Shown piece after piece: positions 8,677 through 18,039 of a stretch of DNA of 64,000 nt. Location of the stretch: NCBI GenBank assembly GCA_963707065.1, contig CAVPPJ010000058.1, positions 62,001-126,000 of the forward strand, given 5' to 3'. The notes beneath the pieces were generated by a model. It was given only the letters and a program-made list of their open reading frames with translations. It was not told the DNA's origin and did no database searches. Numbering within the stretch: the first letter of the stretch is position 1; each line of letters opens with the position of its first letter. A program made the position numbers and the translations under genes. This DNA is from Palsa-506 sp963707065. Its GTDB lineage: Bacteria; Actinomycetota; Actinomycetes; Streptosporangiales; Streptosporangiaceae.

Positions 8677-10664
8677 ATGGCCATCGAGATACAGCCGGAG
8701 CAGGCGCAGGAGCCGGCGGCCGCGAGCCCGGCGCGCCGCGGCGCGCGGCCCTGGTGGATGCGCCCCGCGATCCACACGGCTCTGCTCGGCGCGGTCATCG
8801 GCTACCTGCTCGGCCACCTGCTCGGCAACGGCCTGGCCAGCAGCTCAGTGGCCAACGAGTACCCGAATCTGGCCCTGTCCGACTCCAGCGACCTGCCGAT
8901 CGTGCTCGGCTACGTGTTCGCCGATGGTCGGCTGGCTGGCCGGGCTCGGCGTGTTCAACGACCTGCTGCGCCAGATGGCCGGCCGGCCCGGTGCGGGCAT
9001 GCCGGACGACCGAGGCGACACCGGGCCTGGCCAGGTACTTCCGGTACTCCCTCGACCACAAGGTGGTCGGCATCCAGTACCTGGTCGGCATGATCATCTA
9101 CTTCTGCACCGCCGGGCTGTTCGCCATGGCGATCCGGACCGAGCTGCTGTCGCCGACGCACCACATCTTCAGCTCCAGCGCCTACGTCGAGATCGTCGGC
9201 GAGCACGGCACGATGATGATGATGCTGATGACATCGGTCATCCTCGGGCCGTTCGGCAACTACCTCGTGCCGCTCATGATCGGGTCCAAGCGGGTGGCGT
9301 TCCCCCGGATCGAGGCGCTGTCGTTCTGGCTCACCCCGGCGCGTTCCTGATCCTGCTCTCCGGCCTGCTGCTGGGCGGCTTCCACTTTCGGCTGGACCGG
9401 GTACGCGCCGCTGTCGATCCAGGCACGGTCGGGCGCGGACTCCTACGCCATCGCGTTCGGGCTGATGGGGATCTCGATGATCCTGGCCGGATTCAACATC
9501 ATCGTCACGGTCATCTGCTACCGGGCGCCCGGCATGCGCTGGAGCCGGCTGCCGATGTTCGTCTGGTCGATGGTCGGCGACCTCGTTCCTGATGGTGCTG
9601 GCCGCCCCGGTGCTGGTCGGCGGCATGTACATGATCGTCGCCGACCGGACGGTGCAGACCGCGTTCTTCGCCGACCAGCTCGGCGGCAGCAGCTACCTCT
9701 ACCAGAACCTGTTCTGGTTCTTCGGCCATCCCGAGGTGTACATCCTGGCGCTGCCCGGCTTCGGCATCGTCTCGGAGATCATCCCGGTGTTCTGCCGGAA
9801 GCCGCTGTTCGGCTACAAGACGGCGGCGGCGGGGATGATCGGCGTGACGCTGCTCAGCTTCTTCGTCTGGCAGCATCACCTGTTCGTCAGCGGCATCAAC
9901 CCGGACATGCGCCCGCTGTTCATGCTCACCACCGAGCTGATCTCGATCCCGACCGGCTTCATCTACCTGGTGGCGATGGGCACGTTCTGGAAAGCCAAGA
10001 TCAGGTTCACCGTGCCGATGCTGTTCGCGCTCGGCATGTACTTCAACTTCCTGATCGGCGGGATCTCCGGGGTGTTCCTGTCCGACGTGCCGGCGGACAC
10101 CACCGAGCACGGCAGCTTCTTCGTGATGGCGCACTTCCACTACACGATCATGGGCGGGCTGATCTTCGCGTTCATGGCCGGCATCTACTACTGGCTGCCG
10201 AAGATGATGGGCATCAAGCTGAACCAGACGCTCGGGCAAGATGCACTTCTGGACGATGTTCATCTTCTTCAACTCCACGTTCCTGCCGCTGTTCGCGGTC
10301 GGCCTGGCCGGGCCAGCCGCGGCGGGTGTTCGAGTACGCGCGGAACCTGGAGACGCTGAACGACTGGGTCTCGATCTCCTCGTTCTTCCTCGGCGGCTCG
10401 ATCCTGATCTTCGTGATCAACTTCGTCTGGTCGACGGTGATCGTCCGCGAGCGGGAGGACGGGCAACCCGTGGCAGTCCCGCGGCCTGGAGTGGCAGGTG
10501 TCCTCGCCGCCGCCGCCCGGCAACTTCGCCCGCGTCCCCGTCGTGCTGTCCGGGCCGTATGAGTACGGCACGCCCGGCGCTCCGCCGGTGGCCGACCTGA
10601 ACCCGCCGGCCGGAGTGGTGAGCGCGGCATTCGCCGGCGCGAGACCGCAGGAGCGGAGGCATAG
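8677..10664 (+). CDS. ctaD: Cytochrome c oxidase subunit I, frameshifted
   Basis: ATG 8677 follows AGAGGTG; the repaired frame ends at TAG 10662-10664, just before subunit III. An N-terminal extension with one extra helix (HTALLGAVIGYLLGHLLG) precedes the haem-copper oxidase core. Catalytic residues are all present: low-spin haem His at 9204-9206 (VGEHGT), GHPEVY with the CuB His and cross-linked Tyr at 9724-9741, the two CuB His at 9874-9879 (WQHHLF), and HFHYT at 10132-10146. The Glu in GHPEV marks an A1-type D-channel. At least nine indels are visible, for example near 8930, 9020, 9336 (missing base), 9387, 9576, 10235, 10313, 10462 and 10639; correcting each gives an uninterrupted oxidase. 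Confidence 0.9.
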
Positions 10665-10666
10665 CC

Positions 10667-11334
10667 ATGGCCGAGACATCGGCGCAGCCGCCGGCGGCCT
10701 GACCCGGAGGCCGAGGAGGCGGGTTTCTACCACGAGGCGGCGCTGAACGCGGCCTGGACCGGCGCCCGGCTGGCGCATCGGCGCCTGACCTTCGGCTTCG
10801 GCGCGTTCATCTTCGCGTACTTCTACCTGCGGTCGCTCAACTCCCACGGCCTGTGGTACCCGGCCAGCCTCACCGGCCCGCAGATCGTGGGTCGGGCACG
10901 CTGATCATGGGACTGATCGTGGTCAGCGCGGCCGTGCAGACGGCCGCGCTGCAGCGCATCAAGGCGGGCCACAAGGCGGCCTGGCAGCGCGGCGCCGTGC
11001 TGGCGCTGGTGCTCGGCCTCGCCGCCGTCGGCCTGCAGATCTGGCAGCTGCTGTACCTGCCGTTCTTCCCGGGCGCGGCGGGCTTCGCCAGCGTCTTCAC
11101 CGGCTTCTCCCGGTGTACCTGTTCGTTGCGCTGGTGGTGATGGTCTGGCTGGAGATCCTGGTCATGCGCTGCCGGCCGATCCCCGAGATCTCCTTCGTCG
11201 AGCAGCCGCCGACCTTCGCCGAGGCGTTCGCGGTGCAGCGCTTCCAGGCGGCGCTCAGCGCGTTCACCCTGGTCTGGAACTACCTGGCCGCCGTCGCGGT
11301 CGTCGCCTGGGTGCTGTTCTACCTGGTCCACTAG
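10667..11334 (+). CDS. ctaE: Cytochrome c oxidase subunit III, frameshifted
   Basis: ATG 10667 lies 2 nt after the repaired subunit I stop; TAG at 11332-11334. Pieces in three frames give EEAGFYHEAALNAAW, then FGAFIFAYFYLRSLN, GTLIMGLIVVSAAVQTAALQRIKAG, and VYLFVALVVMVWLEILVMRC, ending WNYLAAVAVVAWVLFYLVH. This is the five-helix, actinobacterial type of subunit III. Breaks are near 10702, 10890 and 11111 (TCCCGG where TCCCCGG keeps FSPVYLF). Subunit III stabilises subunit I and its proton uptake. Order II-I-III with near-zero spacing marks one operon. Confidence 0.82.
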
Positions 11335-11394
11335 CCCCTGGCCAGCCAGGCAGGACCCGATGACCAGAACACTCATGTGCAGCGGGAGGCCGGA

Positions 11395-11697
11395 ATGCCG
11401 GTAACGATCCTCGCGACAGGGACGTCAGACAGCGCGCACGGCGGAGCAATCCTGACGTTCGCGTTCCCGGTGGTGCTGTTCGTCGTCGTTGCCGTGATCC
11501 TTTACCTGCTGTTCAGCAGGCCGCACCGCAGGTCCCGGAGCCGGCGGATCCTGGTGCCTGCCGGGCCGCCGCGCCCGGCGCCGATGCCGCACGGGCGGCG
11601 GCGGTCGCGGCGGGCCTGCCGATCGGCGGCGGGCGGCGGCGGCGCCGAATCCGGGGCCGAGCCCGCCGGGCGCGGCACGGGAGTCAGCGGCCGATGA
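11395..11697 (+). CDS. Small single-helix membrane protein in the cox operon
   Basis: ATG 11395 is preceded by GGGAGG. About 100 residues: a short N-terminus, one clear transmembrane helix (AILTFAFPVVLFVVVAVILYLLF) and a basic/Ala-rich tail. The tail past residue ~45 may be read in the wrong frame because the whole neighbourhood has indels, so only the first half is secure. It sits where actinobacterial cox clusters can have a small accessory subunit, but I do not recognise it as CtaF or another named family. Confidence 0.5.
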   Translation: MPVTILATGTSDSAHGGAILTFAFPVVLFVVVAVILYLLFSRPHRRSRSRRILVPAGPPRPAPMPHGRRRSRRACRSAAGGGGAESGAEPAGRGTGVSGR

Positions 11698-11795
11698 CGG
11701 GCCGAGTAACGTAGCTGGCCGGGACGATGCCCAGGCGGAGGGCACGGCGGTCCCGACCGGAAGCGCCAACGGCAGACAGGCACGGAGGGCAGCGA

Positions 11796-12772
11796 GTGAC
11801 ACAGGCGACGAGCGCACTGCCCGGGCACGGGCCCGCGCAGCTCGGCGTGCCCGCCGGGCGGGCGGCGGCCCGTCGCGGCTGATCGCCAGGTCGCTGTTCC
11901 TGCTGACCAAGCCGCGGATCATCGAGCTGCTGCTGGTCACCACCGTGCCGACCATGCTGCTGGCCCAGCGCGGGCTGCCGTCGGCTCGGCTGATCGCGGT
12001 CACGCTGCGTCGGCGGCGCGCTCGCGGCCGGCAGCGCCAACACGCTGAACTGCTACCTCGACCGCGACATCGACGCGATGATGCGGCGCACCTCGCGCCG
12101 CCCGCTGGTCGCCAAGGCGGACGCGGGCGCCGATCAAGCCGGGCGAGGCGCTGGTCTCCGGCATCGTGCTCGGGGTCGCCGTCCACGCTGCTGCTCGGGC
12201 TGGCTGGTCAACTGGCTGTCGGCGGCGCTCGCCGACGGGGCGATCCTGTTCTACGTCTTCGTCTACACGCTGGGCCTCAAGCGCCGGACCGCGTCCAACA
12301 TCGTGATCGGCGGCGCGGCCGGCTGCTTCCCGGTGCTGGTCGGCTGGGCCGCCGTCACCGGAACCGGTCAGCCTGGCCCGCGATCGTGCTGTTCGCCGTG
12401 ATCTTCTTCTGGACGCCGCCGCACTTCTGGGCGCTGGCCATGAAGTTCACGCGACGACTACGCGGCGGCCAGCGTGCCGATGCTGCCGGTGGTCGCCACG
12501 CCGGCCGTCGTGGCCCGCAAGATCGTCGGTCTACTCCTACGCGATGGTGGTGGCCACGCTCGCGCTGGCCCCGTACGCGGGCTGGCTCTACGGCGGCGTT
12601 CGCGGCCGTGCTCGGCGGCTGGTTCCTGCTTGAGGCGCACCGGCTGCGCGGCCGGATCGCCGCCGGTGACGCGCCCGCCCCGATGCGCCTGTTCCACCTG
12701 TCCATCGCGCTACCTGACCTTGCTGTTCGCGGCCATCGCGGTGACCGCGCTGCTGCCGTTCGGGCACTGGTA
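11796..12772 (+). CDS. ctaB: Protoheme IX farnesyltransferase (haem O synthase), frameshifted
   Basis: GTG 11796 follows GGCAGCGA; stop TAG at 12770-12772. Pieces in three frames assemble into a full UbiA-family enzyme: LLTKPRIIELLLVTTVPTM, NCYLDRDIDAMMRRTSRRPL (the Asp-rich N-x3-D-x2-D motif for farnesyl diphosphate), YTLGLKRRT, FFWTPPHFWALAMKF with the second Asp motif TDDY, and a final helix ending LLPFGHW. It adds a farnesyl group to haem b to make haem O for the oxidase. About ten single-base indels, nearly all extra bases (near 12010, 12127, 12181, 12201, 12363, 12379, 12451, 12530, 12598, 12708). Confidence 0.88.
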
Positions 12773-12799
12773 GCAGCGGCTGGCCGCTGGACGTGAACG

Positions 12800-12821
12800 T
12801 TACATCCTGCGCAGGATGTAA
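12800..12821. promoter_or_regulatory. Perfect 22-bp palindrome, operator-like
   Basis: Half-site TTACATCCTGC is followed with no spacer by its exact reverse complement. It starts 28 bp after the ctaB stop and lies 52 bp upstream of the small Tat-signal ORF at 12873. A continuous palindrome of this length without a loop or T-run fits a dimeric repressor site better than a terminator. Which protein binds is unknown. Confidence 0.5.
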
Positions 12822-12872
12822 AGCTTTCCTCACTTCGGCCCATCGGCAGGGTCGGCGAGCCATCCTTGCGCC

Positions 12873-13102
12873 ATGAGCCGGCGCGCGGTTTATACCAGAA
12901 GAGCATTCATCGGCGGCGCCGTCGCGGCGGCTGCTGGGGTATCACCAGGAGCTGCGGGCGCTTCACCCGCCGGGTGACGGCCAATGTACTGCGGGCATTC
13001 GCTGACGTGCCGGGTGCTTCGTCGTATCCCGCGCACGACAATCTGCACGCGATCAAGGAGGGGCCCGGCGATCCCATCGCCGCTGGGCACAATCTGTGGT
13101 GA
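12873..13102 (+). pseudogene. Truncated Tat-exported protein, signal peptide plus short remnant
   Basis: ATG 12873 opens a 34-residue ORF with a classic twin-arginine signal (TRRAFIGGAVAAAAG) that stops at 12977. Directly after, in the next frame, coding-like sequence continues to a TGA at 13100-13102 (VLRAFADVPGASSYPAHDNLHAIKEGPGDP). One indel joins the two into about 75 residues, still short for a Tat substrate. Either a small exported protein with a sequence error, as in neighbouring genes, or the stump of a larger one. No family recognised. Confidence 0.45.
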
Positions 13103-13139
13103 GTTCGCGCTGGCGACCTGTGGTGAGTTCGCGCTGGCG
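13094..13139. repeat. Two-copy tandem repeat, 24-bp period
   Basis: A 22-bp segment starting CTGTGGTGAGTTCGC occurs at 13094-13115 and again, identical, at 13118-13139. It includes the stop of the Tat-signal remnant. The rest of the stretch to 13326 shows no supported gene. Confidence 0.75.
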
Positions 13140-13326
13140 GCTATGGCTGTGGAAGTTACCTGGCCAGCCCGTGGCTGCCGGATGGGAACTCAGCTGCCCA
13201 GCAGGCGGTGCTTCGCTGGCGCGCTGAGATGGCGCGGGCTGGCCGGGCTGCAGCGGCAGTAAACTGTATTCGGTTCCGGACGCGGTCATGCGATTTGGTC
13301 CCGTGCGGCAGCGAGCGAGGTGGCTC

Positions 13327-14750
13327 ATGAGGACGACGCCGAGGTTCTCCCGCCAGGTACGGTGGGCGGTGCCGTTCGGCGCGGTCGCGGTCGCCGGGGT
13401 CGTGGCGGCCGGATCCGTGCTCACCAGTGCCCAGGCCGCGCCGGCCCTGCGGCCCGCACTCCGGCGCAGCTGATCGCCGCGATCGCGGCGAACAAGTCGG
13501 TGCCGTCTGCGCTGAGCGGCACGATCGTGACGAATGCGGCACTCGGGCTGCCCGACCTCCCGGCCGCCGGCGGCCCGGCGGTAATCCCGTCAGTACTGAC
13601 CGGCTCGCACACTTTCGAGTTCTGGTACGCCAGGCCGCAGCAGCTCAGGCTCGCGGTTCCGGTGCCGCTGGGCGAGACCGACCTGCGGGTCAACGGCCGC
13701 CAGGTATGGCTCTGGGACAGCAAGACGAACACCGCGACCCATATCGAGCTGCCGGCCGAGACTGGCCCGTTCCCCCCGCACCCGGGTGGCCCGGCGGGCG
13801 CGGCTTACCCCGGGGGCTCGTTCTACTCCCCGAACAAGGCCCGCACGGCGACCTCCTCTTACTCGTCCAGCCAGGCCTACCGGAGCACGCTGTCGGCCAG
13901 CGTGCCGACACCGCAGCAGGCCGCCCAGCGGCTGCTCGCCATGCTCGGGCCGACCACCACGGTGAGCGCGGCGAGCAACGTCGTGATCGCCGGGCAGGCC
14001 GCCTACCAGCTCGTGCTCGCGCCGAAGAACCCGGGTTCCCTCATCGGCCGGGTCAGCATCGCGGTCGACGCGAGCAAGTACCTCCCGCTGCGGGTGCAGA
14101 TCTTCGCGCGCGGCTCGGCCAGCCCGGCGTTCCAGATCGGGTATACCTCGATCTCATTCGTCCGCCCGGCCGCGTCCAACTTCACGTTCACGCCGCCGCC
14201 GGGCGCGAAGGTGAAGATCGCTAAGGTCCCGGTCGGCCCGGCTGGCCTGGCCGGCCCGCTCGGGGCGATGTCCGGCGGCAATGGCGTCGGCTTCATCCAT
14301 TTCCCCGGCGGCATGGCGCCCGCCCACGTCGGCGCGCCGTCCAGCAGCATCTCGGTCGCGCCGGGTCTGCCGACGGGTAACAACGCGAAGCGCCTCCGCA
14401 GCGAGTCACGTGCCGCCCGGCTGCATCCCGGCGCCGGCTGGCACGGCACCGGCTGGTACGCCTACGCGCCGATGACCGGCGGGATGTTCCCGCCCGGCGT
14501 GCGCGCGCCGCGGGTCATCGGCAGCGGCTGGACGGCCGTCGGCGTCTTCCCGGCGGGCGGCCTGACCGGTTCGCCGGGCGGCGTGCCCGGCGCCCTGCTG
14601 CGTTCCGCCACGCCGGTGCACGGCTCCTGGGGAAGCGGCCGCCTGCTGCGCACCAGCCTGCTCTCGGTGCTGATCACGAGCAACGGCAAGGCACTGATCG
14701 GTGCCGTCGCGCCGTCCGTGCTGTACGCCGCCGCAGCACAGGCGAAGTGA
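13327..14750 (+). CDS. Secreted LolA/RseB-like protein, one frameshift after the signal peptide
   Basis: ATG 13327 has GCGAGG upstream. The signal peptide (WAVPFGAVAVAGVVAAGSVLTSAQAAPAL) is in one frame and the mature protein (TPAQLIAAIAANKSVPSALSGTIVTNAALG ... FEFWYARPQQLRLAVP ... VWLWDSKTNTATHIELP) in another; one missing base around 13443-13455 (CTGCGG for CTGCCGG-like sequence) joins them. The mature half looks like the LolA/RseB beta fold (a one-sided beta sheet that binds lipid or peptide), with a Gly/Pro-rich middle and a C-terminal domain. About 474 residues after repair. Its stop overlaps the ATPase start (GTGA), so it probably works with the ABC transporter. Confidence 0.72.
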
Positions 14751-15796
14751 GCGCTGGCTACCGCGCTGCCGGGCAGCGGGACGAGGTTAGCTTCGGGAAC
14801 GTCGATGACGAGCCGTTGCCCGCTAAGGCCGGCCCGCGGGCCGGCGGCCCGCGCGCTGGCGGGGCGCAGGCGGCGATCGCGACCAGCGGGCTGAGCAAGC
14901 GCTTCCGCGGCGGCCAGCTCGCGGTGGACTCCATCGACCTCGCCGTTCCCCGCGGCAGCGTCTACGGCTTCCTCGGCCCGAACGGCTCGGGCAAGACCAC
15001 CACGATCCGGATGCTGCTCGGGCTGGTCCAGCCCACCAGCGGCAGCCACCAGCTGCTCGGCACGGCGATGCCCGCGGGGACTAACGCCGTGCTGCCGCGG
15101 GTCGGGTCGCTGGTCGAGGGCCCGGCCTTCTACTCCCAGCTGTCCGGCAAGGCCAACCTGGCCAGGTACGACGCGGCGGACCGGACCGCCGACCCGCGCA
15201 CCGCCGGGCCGCGGATCTCGGCCGCCCTGGACCGGGTCGGCCTGCTCAGCGCGGCCAGGAAGCATTACCGGGCCTACTCGCTGGGCATGAAGCAGCGGCT
15301 GGCGATCGCGGCTGGCCTGCTCGGGCCGCGCGAGCTGCTGATCCTGGACGAGCCGACCAACGGCCTTGACCCGCAGGGCACCCGCGAGGTGCGCGGCCTG
15401 ATCAGGGAGATCGCGGCCGACGGCACCACCGTCTTCGTGTCCTCCCATCTGCTCGCCGAGGTAGAGCAGATCTGCACGCATGTCGGGGTGATGCGGACGG
15501 GGAAGCTGGTGTTCCAGGGCACGCTGGACGAGCTGCGCAGCCGCGGCACCGCCCGGATCCTGGTCCGCACCGCGCAGCCTGCCCGGGCCGCGGAAGTGCT
15601 GTCCGGCCTCGGCCTGCCGGACGTCCGGACCGGCGAGCACGAGGCGAGTGCGCAGCTCGGCGGGCAGCCGCCGGAGGAGATCTGCGCGAAGCTGGTGCAC
15701 GCCGGAGTCCCGGTCGCCGGACTGGCCAGCCCGCGGCCGAGCCTGGAGGACCTGTTCGTCGAGCTGACCGGCGAGGGCTTCGATGTCGACGGCTGA
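14747..15796 (+). CDS. ABC transporter ATP-binding protein
   Basis: 349 residues from GTG 14747, overlapping the LolA-like stop by 4 nt. Walker A GPNGSGKTT, signature YSLGMKQRLA, Walker B LLILDEPTNGLDP and switch His in SSHLL are all present, with a C-terminal DrrA-like extension. The first ~40 residues are low-complexity. Pairs with the permease whose start lies 14 bp inside its 3' end. Substrate is unknown; the family covers drug and lipid exporters and bacitracin-type resistance pumps. Confidence 0.9.
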   Translation: MSAGYRAAGQRDEVSFGNVDDEPLPAKAGPRAGGPRAGGAQAAIATSGLSKRFRGGQLAVDSIDLAVPRGSVYGFLGPNGSGKTTTIRMLLGLVQPTSGSHQLLGTAMPAGTNAVLPRVGSLVEGPAFYSQLSGKANLARYDAADRTADPRTAGPRISAALDRVGLLSAARKHYRAYSLGMKQRLAIAAGLLGPRELLILDEPTNGLDPQGTREVRGLIREIAADGTTVFVSSHLLAEVEQICTHVGVMRTGKLVFQGTLDELRSRGTARILVRTAQPARAAEVLSGLGLPDVRTGEHEASAQLGGQPPEEICAKLVHAGVPVAGLASPRPSLEDLFVELTGEGFDVDG

Positions 15797-16694
15797 AGCC
15801 AGCGGCCCGGCCGCCGAGATCACCGGCGCACGGCGGGAGCCGCCCCCGCTGCCGGGTCATCCGGCCGCGCCCGTCATGCACTGGATCCGGTTCCTCTCCT
15901 CGGAGCTGCGCCTCATTTTCCTGCGGTGGCGCAATCTCGCGCTGCTCGCCGTGCTCGCGGCGCTGCCGGTACTGATCGGGGTCGCGCTGAAGCTGTCCAC
16001 GCCCGGCGGCGGCGACGGGCAAGGCCCGCCGTTCATCAGCCAGGTGGCAGGCAATGGCGTGTTCCTCACGCTGGCCGCGCTGACCGTGCTGCTCACCCTC
16101 GTGCTGCCGCTCGCCGTCGCGGTGGTAGCCGGGGACTCGGTGGCGGGCGAGGCCGGTCACGGCACGCTGCGCTACCTGCTCGCCATCCCCGCCGGGCGGG
16201 CCAGGCTGCTCGGCGTCAAGTACGCCGCGGTGGTCATCTTCTGCCTGGCCGCGTCCGCGGTGGTCACGGCGGCCGCGCTGGCCGTGGGCGCGGCACTGTT
16301 CCCGGTCGGGCCGGTGACGCTGCTGTCCGGCACCACGATCTCGCTCGGCGCCGGGCTGCTGCGGCTGGTCTTCGTCACCCTGTACGTGGCGGCCGCGCTG
16401 GCCGCGCTGGCCGCGATCGGGCTGGCGATCTCGACGCTGACCGAGCACCCGATCGGCGCCATCGCGGCCATCCTGGTGCTCGCGCTGGCCAGCGAGGTAT
16501 CGGACAGCGTGCCGCAGTTCGCCGTCGTGCACCCGTACCTGCCGACCCACTGGTGGCTGTCGTTCGACGCCTTGCTCCGCTCGCCGATCGCCTGGCCGGA
16601 CCTGGAGCACGGGCTGACCTCGTTCGCCCTCTACGTGATGATCTTCGGCGCGATCGCCTGGGCACGGTTCACCACGGCTGATGTCACCAGCTGA
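15783..16694 (+). CDS. ABC-2 type transporter permease
   Basis: 303 residues, ATG 15783, overlapping the ATPase gene by 14 bp. Six hydrophobic segments; after the second is the sequence GDSVAGEAGHGTLRYLLAIP, the typical ABC-2 permease amphipathic region (x-x-E-x-x-x-GTLR). Forms the membrane half of the exporter with the preceding ATPase. Its 3' end overlaps the MATE gene by 14 bp. Confidence 0.88.
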   Translation: MSTAEASGPAAEITGARREPPPLPGHPAAPVMHWIRFLSSELRLIFLRWRNLALLAVLAALPVLIGVALKLSTPGGGDGQGPPFISQVAGNGVFLTLAALTVLLTLVLPLAVAVVAGDSVAGEAGHGTLRYLLAIPAGRARLLGVKYAAVVIFCLAASAVVTAAALAVGAALFPVGPVTLLSGTTISLGAGLLRLVFVTLYVAAALAALAAIGLAISTLTEHPIGAIAAILVLALASEVSDSVPQFAVVHPYLPTHWWLSFDALLRSPIAWPDLEHGLTSFALYVMIFGAIAWARFTTADVTS

Positions 16695-18003
16695 AGCTGA
16701 TCAGCGTGCGCTGAGCACCCGGACGATGCTCCGGCTCGCGGCCTCCGCGTTCGTGGTGCTCGCCGCCGAGCCGTCTTTCGTGCTCGTCGACACGGCTGTG
16801 GTTGGGCACCTCGGGCCGGTGCCACTCGGCGCGCTGGGCATCGGCGGCACGCTGCTGTCGCTGGTCGCGATCATCGGCGGATTCCTCGAGTACGGCACCA
16901 CCAGCCGGGCGGCGCGCTGGTTCGGCGCCGGGCAGCGCGACCGGGCCATCGAGGAGGGGGCTACCGCGTCGGTCCTCGCGCTGATCCTCGGCGCGATCGC
17001 GGCCGGCGCTGGCGAGCTCTTCGCCGGGCCGCTGATCCGGCTGCTGGCGGGCGGGCCCGGGCCGGTAGCCAGTGCCGCCGAGACATGGTTCCGCATCGCG
17101 GTGCTCGGCGTGCCGGGGATCATGCTGGTGCTGGCCGGCAATGGCTGGATGCGCGGCGTGCAGGAAACCCGCAGCCCGGTCCGGATCGTGCTGATCGCCA
17201 ACGCGCTGTCGGCGGCGGCGTCGCCGATCCTGGTCTATCCGGCGGGCCTCGGCCTGGCCGGCTCGGCGATCGCCAACGTGGGCGCCCAGGCGGTCGGCGG
17301 CCTGCTGTTCCTGCGGGCGATCCGCCGTGAGCGCGCCCGGTGGCGGCCCCGCTGGGTCGTGCTGCGGGCGCAGCTCGGGGTGGGCCGGGAGCTTTTCCTG
17401 CGCGAGGCCGGGTTCCAGGCCGCGTTCCTGACCGCGGCGGCAGTCGCTGCGCGGATGGGCACTGCGCAGGTCGCGGCGCACCAGATCGGGCTGGAGCTGT
17501 GGGTGTTCAGCGCGCTGGTGCTCGACTCGTTCGCGATCGCCGCGCAGTCCCTGGTGGGAGCCGCGCTGGGCAGCGGGGACGCCGGCGCGGCCAGCCGGAC
17601 CGCCTGGCAGGTGGCACGCTACGGGCTGGCCGCGGGGATCGCGTTCAGCGTCGTGCTGGCGGCCGGCTGGTTCCTGATCCCGGATGCCTTCACCTCGTCC
17701 GACGCGGTGCGGCACCAGGCTCACCTGTACTGGCCGTACTTCATCGGACTGCAGCCAGCGGCCGGGGTGGTGTTCGCCCTGGACGGCGTTCTCATCGGGG
17801 CCGGTGATGTCGGCTTCCTGCGGACCGTGACGCTGGTTGCGGCATTGGGAGTCTTCGTCCCGATCACGCTCGCCGCGCTGCATTTCCACTGGGGGATCGG
17901 CGGGGTGTGGGCCGGGCTCGCCGGGTTCATCGGAGCCCGGCTGATCGGCATGCTGGTGCGCACCGCCCGTGGCCGGTGGGCGGTGACCGGAGTCAGCGCG
18001 TAA
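16681..18003 (+). CDS. MATE family efflux transporter (DinF-like)
   Basis: 440 residues with 12 predicted helices. The N-terminus (EPSFVLVDTAVVGHLG) is the MATE/DinF signature of the first helix, and the repeat in the second half (QVAAHQIGLELWVF) is also typical. MATE proteins are cation-coupled drug or organic-cation exporters. ATG 16681 lies within the end of the permease gene, so four overlapping genes (LolA-like, ATPase, permease, MATE) form one transcript. Confidence 0.9.
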   Translation: MSPAEADQRALSTRTMLRLAASAFVVLAAEPSFVLVDTAVVGHLGPVPLGALGIGGTLLSLVAIIGGFLEYGTTSRAARWFGAGQRDRAIEEGATASVLALILGAIAAGAGELFAGPLIRLLAGGPGPVASAAETWFRIAVLGVPGIMLVLAGNGWMRGVQETRSPVRIVLIANALSAAASPILVYPAGLGLAGSAIANVGAQAVGGLLFLRAIRRERARWRPRWVVLRAQLGVGRELFLREAGFQAAFLTAAAVAARMGTAQVAAHQIGLELWVFSALVLDSFAIAAQSLVGAALGSGDAGAASRTAWQVARYGLAAGIAFSVVLAAGWFLIPDAFTSSDAVRHQAHLYWPYFIGLQPAAGVVFALDGVLIGAGDVGFLRTVTLVAALGVFVPITLAALHFHWGIGGVWAGLAGFIGARLIGMLVRTARGRWAVTGVSA

Positions 18004-18039
18004 CGCGCCTGACACGGCTGTGCGCCTGAAGGAGCGCGG

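Noticed and set aside
7665..12772. Programmed ribosomal frameshifting or RNA editing in the cox genes
   Set aside because: Breaks are too many, at no shared slippery sequence, need both +1 and -1, and also hit an unrelated regulator and a LolA-like gene.
13094..13139. Start of a CRISPR array
   Set aside because: Only two copies with 2 bp between them; no spacers and no cas genes.
14462..15823. 453-codon minus-strand frame opposite the LolA-like and ATPase genes
   Set aside because: Mirror of strong Walker motifs on the other strand; no recognisable fold.
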